64,000 nt of DNA from the NCBI GenBank assembly GCA_030248215.1, contig JASANG010000971.1, forward strand, positions 1 through 64,000. The letters run 5' to 3'. Positions 38,383 to 59,964 of this stretch are shown in pieces. Source of the DNA: Enoplolaimus lenunculus. Taxonomy: Eukaryota > Nematoda > Enoplea > Enoplida > Thoracostomopsidae. Below the pieces are notes generated by a model, which worked only from the letters and a program-made list of their open reading frames with translations, ran no database searches and was not told the DNA's origin. A program made the translations under genes and the position numbers. Each line of letters starts with the position of its first letter. Position 1 is the first letter of the stretch.

Positions 38383-38999
38383 GCTTCAATTGTTGCGTTT
38401 GGGCAATCATCGTTAGGGCAATTCACACCAGTGTATTTTTTGCAATAAATTTTTTTCAATTCCAACACGAAACTCGTTCTGGTGAGTCTTTTGTGGTGTT
38501 AGCGACATCAATTTATTATTCAGGTTGTCGATTGTCATCCAGAGTCCCTCTATTACCGTGCGCCTTCACAATGTTTACTAGCATTTTAACGCATATTTTA
38601 CCAGCATATACTTTATATATTGCAAGATGGTTATGTGAAGGGAGACAGATGAGCAACAAAAAAAATTTTCTCGCTCGCTACACTCGCTCACAAAGTCTAT
38701 CGCTGTAGTTATTATTCTTGCAAAAGTCCTATTAATTAAAAACAAGCCTTGTGTTTACAAAGCAGATGTTTTTATCAGTATTAAAAATAAAATTTGCAAC
38801 TGATATTGTAATATTTATGCAGTTACAGTTTGCAGTTTGCATAGTTTGAAGGAATAAGCGCGTAGTGCATTTTGCTTAGCTTGCTATTTTATCCGTCTAA
38901 AAGTTAACCAGATGCAAGTGTAGTTCGGCGTTTAAGCTTCGCTGGTCGCAAAATTGACGTGAAATAGCATTTTATCAGGAGTATATACAAGGGGGATAA

Positions 39000-39050
39000 A
39001 GCTTAAGCTTACTCTATTCTAGTTGCACAGAAAAACGTTGCGCCCTGACC
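39000..39050 (-). mobile_element. Terminal fragment of the TTAGGC MITE
   Basis: AAGCTTAAGCTTACTCTATT followed by CAGAAAAACGTTGCGCCCTG matches, on the opposite strand, the left terminus of the element at 24,641. It stops about 75 bp before the start codon of amine oxidase copy 2, so it may lie in or near that gene's promoter. Confidence 0.55.
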
Positions 39051-39123
39051 TTTACATTGGCCTAAATTAAGTTATAGGGTAAACAAATTACTAATTAGTC
39101 TGACTAGTATATACTGCATAGGT

Positions 39124-42100
39124 ATGGCTTCACATCCGCTTGAACCACTAACCGCAAGCGAGATAGCTCAAGCAGTTAGGATTATGCGATCCGGTGGTCT
39201 CATTACTGCAACAACGCGAATTTCAACGCTGTCGCTTCGTGAGCCGAGTAAACAATTTGTGTACTCTTGGACAGCAAGTAATATCGAAAACGAAGGCTTC
39301 CCACGTGAAGCGAGTACTGTCTTGTTCGACAACAGTCAAAATTTGTGTTCAAAAGTTCGCGTTGATTTACTTAAACAATCGATTGTAAACACTGAAATCA
39401 TTTCTGACGTTCAACCATTGATTACTGTAGATGAAATGGTCGAATGTGAACGTGTTGTTGTTGAAAGCCAAGAATTTGCGGCGAAACTGACCGAACACTA
39501 TGGTACCCATCCAGCAGCGAGGCGTGAGAATTTAATTTGTGATATTTGGAGCGCAGGATTTTACGGAAATCAAAGTGATGCCGACGACGGCGACCGGCTG
39601 GCGCGTCCGCTGTGTTTTTTAAGGATCCAAAATCTGAAAATCCGTACGCGTATCCTATCGAAGGACTTCGGCCTGTGGTAAACTTAAATTCAATGCAGCT
39701 GGTCCGGATTGAAGACTATGGAATATGGCCCCTGCCGCCTGATCACTATGCAAGTCACCGTGCCGCCAAAATGCCCGAAGTCCGTCGCGACATTAACCCG
39801 CTGGAGATTGTTCAAAGTGATGGACCGAGTTTTAAGGTAAGCGGGTTCCAGTTTTAATTTGTATATCATTTAAAAACCGATTGATTACAGGTCACAATAT
39901 ATTTTCAGGATAGCATGCACTGTGGTGGCACAGTTAGGCTTATAGTATAAGAAAGCGGTGGTGTAGGGGTTAATATATCTGTCTTACACACCGGTGGCCC
40001 AGAGTGCCGTCTCCATCTGGTATCATTAATTGCACGGCTCCGTGTTTACTTTGACCTCACGTTTTAATTTCGGGTAAACAGGGCCGCATGTTGTAGTGAA
40101 GCACAGTTCACTGTTCATTGTGGTGTCGGTTGGACCGTGGTAGGTACCTGTATGCTAGATATGTTGGAACGTGTGGCTACTGAACCCAACTTCTCAGGTA
40201 CAAAACATGTGCCGCGTCCATTAGATCGCGTTGCTGAAACCAAAGTGGTTGGGTACGACTAGTGGAGAACGTTTGTGTTGTGTATCCGCTCACACAGTAT
40301 ATTAAACTAAATTTGAAAATTATTCGTGACAAAGCTCGAGTAGTGAAAGAAAATGCGGAATATATATGCAAAATTTGAAACCTTACCGTTGGCCACATAA
40401 ATTACAACATTTTCAAAAGTATTCAGATTAAAAAGCTAATTTATCAAAGACTATTGCACTTCGTTCCTTACTGGCGTGGACCCACTCAACATTTGTGCAA
40501 AAAAATTTGGTTTCGTCGCAACTTCTTTAGTTTGTTTGAAAACGAACCATTGAGGATAAGCAGTCAATATGTTTTATGGCCATTCTTACTTTGTGGACCG
40601 TCCCGCTGTCCCAAAGACAACAAGTGTAAAGGAGTAAAATATGAATCCCTCTCGCTACGTACTTAAATTTCGTTAAAAGCTGGGGCTGCGCGATAGATGG
40701 GCAGAGGGGACAGCAGGGCATCCGGGACGGCAGAGACAACAGAACAACCTTGACAGTCGTGATGGCATGACAGTCGGGACAGTAGGAAAGTAGGGACAGC
40801 AGCATACTTTGGAGCCGGGACAGCAATACAGTCAAGATAGCAGGACAGCAAGGACAGCAAGATGGCTGAGATAACACTACAACAGTACTGCCGGGACAAC
40901 AAGACAACTAGAACAGCAGGACAGGCGGGAAAAACTAAAATGTAATCGTAATGAAATTCATTTCAATGAAAACCAGTTTTTCACTGTCCTGCAATTCATT
41001 AATACGCTGCTGTTTTATCATGCGTATATATAGTAAAATGGAAATTTGCACTTAATTCTGAAACACCGATTTAATTAAATTTTATCAATCGAAACCCAAT
41101 TTAATTTTGTTGCATGCAGGAAAATAGTAATGGTGTGAATTTCAAATATTTCTGTATTCAAACTTCAGTTTTCCAGAACGCCACACTTTACCGCAAATAA
41201 TTCGTTTGTAGGCGGTCGGAAAACATATACTGTGGCAAAAATGGTCAGTTATCATTGGGTTCAACGGAAGAGAAGGGTTGACGTTGCACGATATTCGTTA
41301 TGACGGAAGGCCAATCTTATATCGTGCAGCAATTTCGGATATGGTAGTGCCATACGGTGATCCTGGCTTACAACAAGCACGCAAGAACGCGTTTGATGTT
41401 AGCGACTATGGTATTGGTCATTGTACAAATAGTTTGCGATTGGGTTGCGACTGTTTAGGAGAGATCAAGTATTTTGACGGCGACCTAGTGACCTCTCGCG
41501 GTGACGGATGGCGGATTGAAAATGCTATTTGTTTACACGAAGAAGATTTTGACATTTTGTGGAAACATTTCGATCGACATTCAGGAAACGGTGAAGTGCG
41601 ACGCTCGCGGCGGTTGGTGGTGTCCAGTTTTGCAACGGTTGAAAATTATGATTACGGGTTCTATTGGTATTTCTATCAAGATGGCACCATTGAATTGGAA
41701 GTTAAATTGACTGGATTTCTGTCGGTTGGAGCTCGACGTCCTGAAGATCCGATTCCACCCAAATATGGCAATCTTGTGGCGCCTCAACTTTATGCTCCAA
41801 ATCATCAACATTTTTTCAACTTTCGATTAGATTTCGCAGTGGACGGCGCAAAAAATATAGTATCCCAGGTTGATGTGGTACCATTGGAAGGCGGTGGAAC
41901 AGAGAAAAATCCGTTTTCAAATGCATTTTACGCAAAGAAAACGTCATATACCATGGAATTGGAAGCAAAATCAAACGTAAACGTGGAAACATCGCGAACA
42001 TGGCACATCAGCAACGAGAATAGACACAACTTTGTGGGTATGCCAGTCGCTTATCAACTCATTCCTGGAGTAAATGCGGTTCCATTTGCTTCCCCTGATT

Positions 42101-42453
42101 CTTGGTGGCGGAAACGAGCTCGATTTGTAGATCATCACGTTTGGGTGACCCCGTTCAGCGAATCAGAGTATTTCTGCACCGGAGAGTTTCCAAATCAATC
42201 CAAAACGGACACAGGACTGCCAGTGTGGACTCAACAAAACCGAGTCATCGGCAACGAAGATTGCGTCTTGTGGTATACATTTGGGGTCACTCATGTTCCA
42301 CGCCCTGAGGACTATCCTATTATGCCGACGGTTTACGCAGGATTTTCACTAAAACCAGTCGGTTTTTTTGATCGAAACCCAGCGTTTGATGTACCGACTC
42401 AGTGCCAGATCAACAAAGGAGCTGCAGGAGCTAGTCGTGTTGCAGAGTTATGA
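39124..42453 (+). CDS. Copper amine oxidase, copy 2 (two exons, frameshift in exon 1)
   Basis: Exon 1 is 39,124-39,836 (ATGGCTTCACATCC start) and exon 2 is 41,212-42,453 (413 codons plus TGA), with AAG|GTAAGC and TTTGTAG|GCG borders at the same position as copy 1. Exon 1 is 713 bp, so the reading frame changes after CFF near 39,620: next to a T6 run one base present in copy 1 is absent. The protein read from the start would then stop after about 185 residues. Either this copy is a young pseudogene or the base is a sequencing or assembly error. Exon 2 is fully open and keeps every catalytic residue: Asp in NAFDVSDYG, Tyr in NYDY, NHQH, and VTHVPRPEDYP. It ends AEL where copy 1 ends AKL, so the peroxisomal-type signal is weakened or lost. 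Confidence 0.85.
39953..40040 (+). mobile_element. tRNA-derived SINE head in the intron of amine oxidase copy 2
   Basis: AGCGGTGGTGTAGGGGTTAA resembles a Pol III A box and CAGAGTGCCGTCTCC a decayed B box about 40 bp later. A body of unknown origin follows. It is absent from the intron of copy 1, so it was inserted after the duplication, or the intron was replaced. Confidence 0.5.
40685..40925. repeat. Degenerate GGGACAGCAG minisatellite in the intron of copy 2
   Basis: Many loosely spaced copies of GGGACAGCAG / GGACAGCAAG / AGAACAGCAG with a basic step of about 9-10 bp, longer in places. The open frames on the minus strand here are low-complexity artefacts. Confidence 0.85.
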
Positions 42454-42720
42454 ATGTTTGCCATTAAGTAACAAAATATTATTGTTTAGGTGGATTGACT
42501 ATCTCGCGTGAGCACCGGGCATTTGCCCAATGGGCCGGTTGAAAATTGGGCTACCCAACACAATGAAATTTTTTCAGTATTACAGGGATCTTAAACCGGT
42601 TTACATAAAGTATTTGGCCTAATTTTTAGGCTATTCCAGCTCTGATTTTAATCAGTTTTTAGTGCCAGTTCTGTCCTGATTTTATCAAGTCAAATCAATT
42701 TACATTTTTATCATAATTTT

Positions 42721-43500
42721 TAATTTCTGCATCTTTTCTTATTTAAGTAAAAATTAAACTTTTACTACAGATGAAACGATGTATAAATAATATGTTAAAA
42801 CCAAACAGTCAAGCACTTGATGTAGTAAGTTTAAAAAAGGCTAGATGGCAATCCTTTCAAATGTCTCGTGTTGTACCTGACATCAGGTTATAAAGTCAAT
42901 TAAGTTTTAAACCATATAATTGTGAGCTTCGACATTATAGCAGATATCTTGCACTCAGTTTATCCCGCTGCTATTTGAAATTTCAAATCTACAGCTTTCG
43001 TAATTTATCATGTTTCTTAACTAGCGATAGGTGCTGCACATTGTTTGTAAGTACTCTACTTAGTACTTTAATCGTCATGGTTTCTAATTGATAATCACAG
43101 TTTCATAGTACACAAATCCAGATTCCAATGACTTGAACATGGATGCGTTTCGTATACCATCAACTATTACCAGGGTATTTTAGCGACTGAGTATTAAAAT
43201 TCTGTTGCTAGCTGTGAAAAATTAAGCTTAAAACATTAACTCAATAATCAATTTTATTACGAACAAATCTGCATTTTGAACTCGGTGATTAAAATGTGAT
43301 ATTTGTTTGTCAGTGTCATGGTAGCAGCCATGGAAACAAAATGAGAGACTAAACGGGAGTACATTAACTTTAAAATTCATAAATGGTTTGAAAGTGAACA
43401 GTGTTTAAAAGCCAAAGTTAATGAGGCGTAAGTGGAGTGCTTACCAATATTGCTAATATATTCCTTCTATTTTAGATTTATTGGATAAAAGTGCTCATCA
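42721..43500. other. Intergenic stretch, nothing recognised
   Basis: AT-rich sequence downstream of amine oxidase copy 2. No supported frame or repeat. Confidence 0.5.
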
Positions 43501-43520
43501 ACAAAGTTTTACCACTACAA

Positions 43521-43560
43521 CGACACACAGACACAGACACACACTCACACACATATATAT

Positions 43561-43647
<87 letters not shown>
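43521..43647. repeat. Compound CA / TA microsatellite
   Basis: CA-rich segment (about 43,521-43,553) followed by about 45 TA units (43,553-43,646), with a single AGG interruption near 43,561. Confidence 0.97.
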
Positions 43648-43648
<1 letters not shown>

Positions 43649-45404
43649 ATATAGCTCAATCCGAATGCAAAATTTTGGCGTTTCTTCCCTACTGCGGTGC
43701 TTAAGGCCTGGGCGGCACCTTGATTCCGTGAGTATGTAGCGAAGTGCATTGGCAAAGTTAGTTACTTTACTCAAATTTTCAGTAGCTTTGAAGATAAACT
43801 CATAAGTAATTTGCTCAAGGTTTAGTACCTATTATTTTAGCTTAGTTGTTTAGGAAAATTTGTAAACGTTTATTGCTGTTAATCTCATCGTAAAACCATT
43901 CAATTAAATTTCAAAGCATAGTTTTCAGTGTTTATTCCGACAGCTATTATCAATTATTGCTATTTAGCAAATGCAAACTGCTGGCGGCGCAAATATTAAT
44001 TGTGCCAAATGGATTTCAAAACCTGCAAAATCGACTTCTTTATTATTTACATTAGACATTATTTCGGTAAAACTCAGCCACTGTGCTTGAATATACAAAA
44101 GTGTTCAGGTTCTTCAACTGCAGTGGTTCCTATGGTTAGCCAGTCTTGTTTACATCTTTGTTCAATCATGCGATGATAAGACGACAAATGCATAAACATA
44201 TACGTAGAGTGCATATGTTTGTTTGCTATTTTAACGACTTTAGATCGAAAAAATATAAAAAATAACTAGAAAACCAAACTATTATCGTCATTTAAGCATG
44301 GACCGCTGCTATACGGGAAAACGAGGAAAAGGGGAGCGTGGCTCACTTACAGACATCTGATCTCCGCTAAAGAAAAAATCTACGGAAAAAATCAATGTTA
44401 CCCAGCCCCCTCCAAAAATGTTCTCTGATTGCTAGGATGCATTTGAGCCTGGCTCAAAGCCGGGTTAGGTAGTTAAGTAATTATATGGCATCACATTTGT
44501 TCTAGTTCGGTTGGCAGTTTTTAGTGTTTAAGATTGATCTATGAACCAATGCTATGATCCGTTGCCCTGGGCAATTGTTATGACACACTCTCGTTACCAC
44601 CACTACAGTAGTTTGAATTCGTTTCTTGTGTTCAGAGCTATAGATGCTAAAGTTAGCCTATTTGAAAACACTTTCAGGTTTATGATGTTTTGCTGAAATT
44701 TACATAAAAGGTTGTTATTGGAGCTGATAGGATAAACTTTGTTATGCTTTTAACAAAAGAGTACCCACATTCTCAAATATTGTGTGTAATACCCATTATA
44801 AGTTGGGGATATGCTTTGCAGCGCTCGAATTAGTAAAATGAAGAGCTTTGACGTGTAACAGAATTTTCGCGTTTAAAAACTATCTTTCTGGTAATTTTGA
44901 GAACTGTAACTACCAAACCACCATCTGTTAATAAACCTATTACTTGCGATATGTGCTGTTGTGCACAAAATTGAGAATTCGGCATAAAACGAAGCTTTTG
45001 ACTACTTGTTAGATTATGGAAACACAAGATGGCGTCGCAATCCAAAAAGCCAGTTTTTGTAATAAACACATAAATTTCGTTCAATCAGAATCTAACTTCG
45101 AATTTATTAAAAGTAATGTAGTTATTCGCAGTTTAATTCAAAACCCTCTTTGCATAAAATGTTCTACGTAAATTAACTGTCATTCACACATGACATTAGC
45201 AATTACTGAATAAAATTGTTACAGGCAACGGAATATCTCAGAAAATTGAATTTTTTTGTAGATTTATGTTTCGTCGTTAAGTAATCAAGAGAAGTCGCGA
45301 CAAGCCGCAAAGGGAAAATAATTATGAAATTGGAACATTTGTGGTAAAACACGGGCTGTGCAGTAAAGTAAAAATGTAAGCGGACGTACGGAAACTGGAC
45401 CCCA
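43648..45404. other. Intergenic stretch, nothing recognised
   Basis: No supported gene. No terminal inverted repeats or tandem arrays noticed. Confidence 0.45.
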
Positions 45405-45630
45405 CTAGAAGTTTGATAAAAAGTGGTCCATCCTATAGATCTCGACGAGCTGAAGTCAACGGTAACGTACGACCCTTTTTCCGAAGTTCTACGAATATAA
45501 TTGGTTTTCCCCTTAATTTCTCCGAAAGATTTGGCCGCACCGGGTATCGAACCTCGGAATTCGCGCTCGCGACTAAAGTGCGCTGCCCCTACACAGTGTG
45601 GACGACCCCTATCTGCCTAGTACTGCGTAT
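45405..45630 (-). mobile_element. tRNA-derived SINE (minus strand)
   Basis: On the minus strand a tRNA-like head has GAGGTTCGATACCCGG, an excellent B box, at 45,536-45,556 in plus coordinates. Upstream of it is GTCCACACTGTGTAGGGGCA, a weaker A-box region. A body of about 130 bp follows (containing AGCTCGTCGAGATCTATAGG). No poly(A) or TSD was found. Confidence 0.55.
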
Positions 45631-45639
45631 CCATGCGGC

Positions 45640-48340
45640 CGATATCATAATTTCCTCTGGTGTTATATGTGCACGAGTATGTATGTGTCTTAACACTACT
45701 CAGTATTCACATACACAACCTACACGGCATATACCTACATGGCCCTCAAAATTATACTGCAAACACGCACAGTTTGGAACAGGAAGAATCTATCAGTCAC
45801 ATGTTCGTAAAATATAAGCTTAACCAGGTTTATTCCTTACACAAGTTTGATTGTTGTTCGTACATGTTTTATACGGTAAAAACTTAAAATTTAAAAGGCC
45901 ATAACTATAGAACCAAGGACCTTACAGCGCTAAAATGGCACCGATGAACTCAGCGCGTCGAAATATGTTATATGAGCTATTTTTATTGAATTCATAGATT
46001 TTCATATTCTTTATATACCTCCGCCAAAACGTAAAGCACATATTTCTCGTATTTTATAAAAGCATACACTGTGTTTAATTTATATAATTGTGCACATCAC
46101 TACCAGGTACCAAAGGTTTGAAAAAGCCTATGTTGACAGGACAACTGCGCAATAACCATAGTAAGTTAGTTGCAGGATAGGTAGATATATGGTGGCCGCG
46201 AGCCAAAGAAGGCAAACAATTTCATCTGCTGGCATTTAGACTTTTAGTGATCTGGATAAATAAAACGTAATTATGTCTCCTTAAACTTTTTGAAGCACTA
46301 AACTAAAAACGATTTGACAATAACGAAACAAGCCAGTGTAACATTTATTGGGTGCAGCAAGATTCAACCTCTTATTACTTTTGACAAATCTATATAATTA
46401 CAGCTGAAATTCTCACGTACGTAGCTTAGGCAAGTTTCCACCATACTTCAATTACAATAGTTTTTAGCGGTACATAAAGTAATTAGAAAATTTGCATAAA
46501 GATTTTTGGGCATTCGCTAAACGGTTTTGCGTATTGCGCAAAGTTGGCCGACTAGTACATGCAGTTCTGGTTATCCAGGTTTCAAAAAATGTTTTGTAGA
46601 GCTAACAACTCTTCTTAGTGTTACGGTATCGGTGTTTTATCAAAATTGTACTTCTTCCTATATCTTGCATGTTAGGTTGACATTTAAATTGTCCACCCAA
46701 GTGTCAAAACTGACGTATTGTGGGGTGAATAGTTAGCAGAGCTGTAAGTAATGCTTCAACGGACGGCCAAAGCTGCATAGTCGTACTTTCGGAACAGTGG
46801 CAGCCAGGTGACATAAGGCTGAGTTACCGGAGCAGATACAAAAACATCTGTTGAACTGCGCGTTAAAAGAGATGGTATTTTTGTATTCTTAACGTGATTT
46901 TCAGTCCTGGTGTCATCAAGGATAACGCTATAATTCACTGTTAATTCAAGTCAATTAATCTTAATTCAGAATGACGCAAATATTGACGAACGGCGACAGA
47001 TGACATTAAAAATATTTGAAAATCTAGCTGTACGGTACACTGTGTTTCAATGTATATGGATATAAATGTTTTAGATGGGCATTGGATCTCCGGATATCCT
47101 GATATGAAAAATATTTGGATATGCATCCGAAAAGAACCATACATCCGCATATCCTGAGATATATACAGATATCCGAAATGCTATTGCGTAAAAAAATTTT
47201 TTTTGAACAAATTGCGTTGTTTCACAAGTTAAATTCTTGCGCCAATTTTTACGAGTAGCCTTGGCTCGGTGTATAATGTTTGTAAGATTCAGAGGTGTTA
47301 AACTTTGGTCTTACTTCCAATCAATATTACAGTCAGAAAAGTTTCTATAACTCAGTATATTGAAAAAATTTCTTTTCTTGCATGCTAACCCGATAATTCA
47401 ACGTAAAAATGACGCAATTCAACTTATCGATCCGCTTTTACACAGCAATATATTTACATGAAACAATTATAGATTTCTGAACTGCTGAAAATACATTTTT
47501 GGTTCCGCAGTAGTCCATATTAAGATCACAAAAAGTGAATGTAAAAAGTCTTAAAAATTAAAATTTAATTGAAATCATCAAGCTAGTTTATAAGGAGCCA
47601 AATCGGCATCTTGTTTCTCAATACATTAAGACAAGAGTCAGTCCAGAAGATTTGGACCAATACTTTTAGCGATTTAACAACCAAAATATATTCCTATGCG
47701 TAAGCCTCCTGGTTTAATAAGCGCAAGCTAAAAGAAAGTTTAAGCCCAAGCCCAAGCGAACAAATTAGTGTAAATATTACGCTTACTCTATTACGGTCTA
47801 GTGAAAAAGTCGAAACTAGCGGATCCAGGGGAATGGCGGGGGCGTACGCTCACCGTCAGATTTTTAGTGATATATAAAATGGTAACGACCCTACTTACCA
47901 CTTTTTCCCTTCCCATAGAAATCTTTTTGTGATCCGAATATACTTTTGGGTTTTTTCTGACATCGAAGCCTCTCAACTGCTGCAACCTCGCAAGCAAAGC
48001 GAGGTTGAAGCTAGCCGTATTCTTGCGTTAAATCATACGGTAAAAGCAAGCTTTCAATTTTGGGCTCCCTAACTTTGACCCCACTGTCGACGAAACTTGG
48101 TGAGTGAACCGAACAAATTGCATATATATGTAGTTTTACATTGAATTCGTGGCAAAGTTTCAATTCTGAAATCCATTTATATATTCATATTCTGCAATTT
48201 TCGTGCGTTTCAGACATATAATGTGTCTTGGTGCACATATACACAGGGTCACTGTAAATGTGTTGCATGAAAATTAGTTACATGTCACCTAAAATCCTAT
48301 TTCATATCATATTTAGTTGCAAATTGTATTTAACAGTCGT
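45640..48340. other. Intergenic stretch upstream of beta-tubulin
   Basis: No supported gene. About 47,070-47,175 is a cluster of GGATATCC-like palindromes (CCGGATATCCTGATATG, GCATATCCTGAGATATAT). A TTAGGC-family fragment lies at 47,690-47,815. Confidence 0.45.
47690..47815 (-). mobile_element. TTAGGC MITE fragment (diverged)
   Basis: TTCCTATGCGTAAGCCTCC, AAGCCCAAGCCCAAGCGAAC and GCTTACTCTATTACGGTCTA keep the order of motifs seen at 33,833 and 39,000. Boundaries are approximate. Confidence 0.45.
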
Positions 48341-48345
48341 TTAAC

Positions 48346-48425
48346 ATTTTTCCATTTTTTTCCATTTTTCCACCCCACCCCCGGAAAAAATGGAAAAAAC
48401 CATCTTTTCCGGTAATCTTTTTCCG
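48346..48425. other. Inverted TTTTTCCA / TGGAAAAA hairpin upstream of beta-tubulin
   Basis: Repeated TTTTTCCATTTTTCC followed by CCACCCC and then GGAAAAAATGGAAAAAACC, so the segment can form a stem of about 15 bp. It is about 260-340 bp upstream of the tubulin start. Whether it is regulatory or a transposon relic is unknown. Confidence 0.5.
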
Positions 48426-48626
48426 GCCAACAAACCTGATTTAAAATATACGATGCCCATCACTAATAATTATATACAGAATATATGTTGTATGTATGTA
48501 TGTTTTCCTTCCTCCCCATCCACAAAGTTCATGTTGTTTTAGTAAGTTGCATATTGATGCCCAAAAAGTCATTCATCGACTTATTAAAGCTGAACTTTGA
48601 CGTGTTTCCTATTTCATTGTTATCAA

Positions 48627-48634
48627 TATAAAGT
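48627..48634 (+). promoter_or_regulatory. Possible TATA box of beta-tubulin
   Basis: TATAAAGT, 54-61 bp before the ATG at 48,688. If used, it would place initiation near 48,660 and give a 5' leader of about 30 bases. Position alone supports it. Confidence 0.35.
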
Positions 48635-48687
48635 TTGCTTTAATTAACTTAGCGTCTTTGCTATAACTTCGAAAATCAGCAGAAACA

Positions 48688-59964
<11,277 letters not shown>

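Larger units (their letters stand above)
32814..39123. other. 6.3-kb interval between the divergent amine oxidase genes
   Basis: No gene supported. Contains TTAGGC elements (33,833-33,975; 35,070-35,165; 36,605-36,670; 38,268-38,382; 39,000-39,050, listed where clear). It also has hAT-like fragments at about 35,590-35,650 (GGGGGCCATGGCCCCC palindrome) and 36,000-36,175 (right end CTTAACGCCGGCCCTG), and a CCGGTT-type repeat at 37,645-37,715. It would hold both promoters, but no shared or bidirectional motif was found. Confidence 0.5.
29400..42720. repeat. Inverted gene duplication containing the two copper amine oxidases
   Basis: Arms 29,400-32,813 (minus) and 39,124-42,720 (plus), separated by 6.3 kb. 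Similarity continues about 200 bp beyond both stop codons (for example AAGTAACAAAATATTATTGT and TGAGCACCGGGCATTTGCCC on the coding strands). It ends near the start codons. The introns are not recognisably similar. By eye exon 1 is about 75% identical at the DNA level, while the last 350 bp of exon 2 differ at only about six sites, an uneven pattern expected from gene conversion. Confidence 0.85.

Noticed and set aside
40527-40907. Open minus-strand frames rich in Cys, Ser and Pro
   Set aside because: Produced by the GGGACAGCAG minisatellite in the amine oxidase intron.
5787-42453. An amine signalling and breakdown gene cluster (receptor plus amine oxidases)
   Set aside because: The genes are 22 kb or more apart with repeats between, and nothing in the sequence shows joint regulation.
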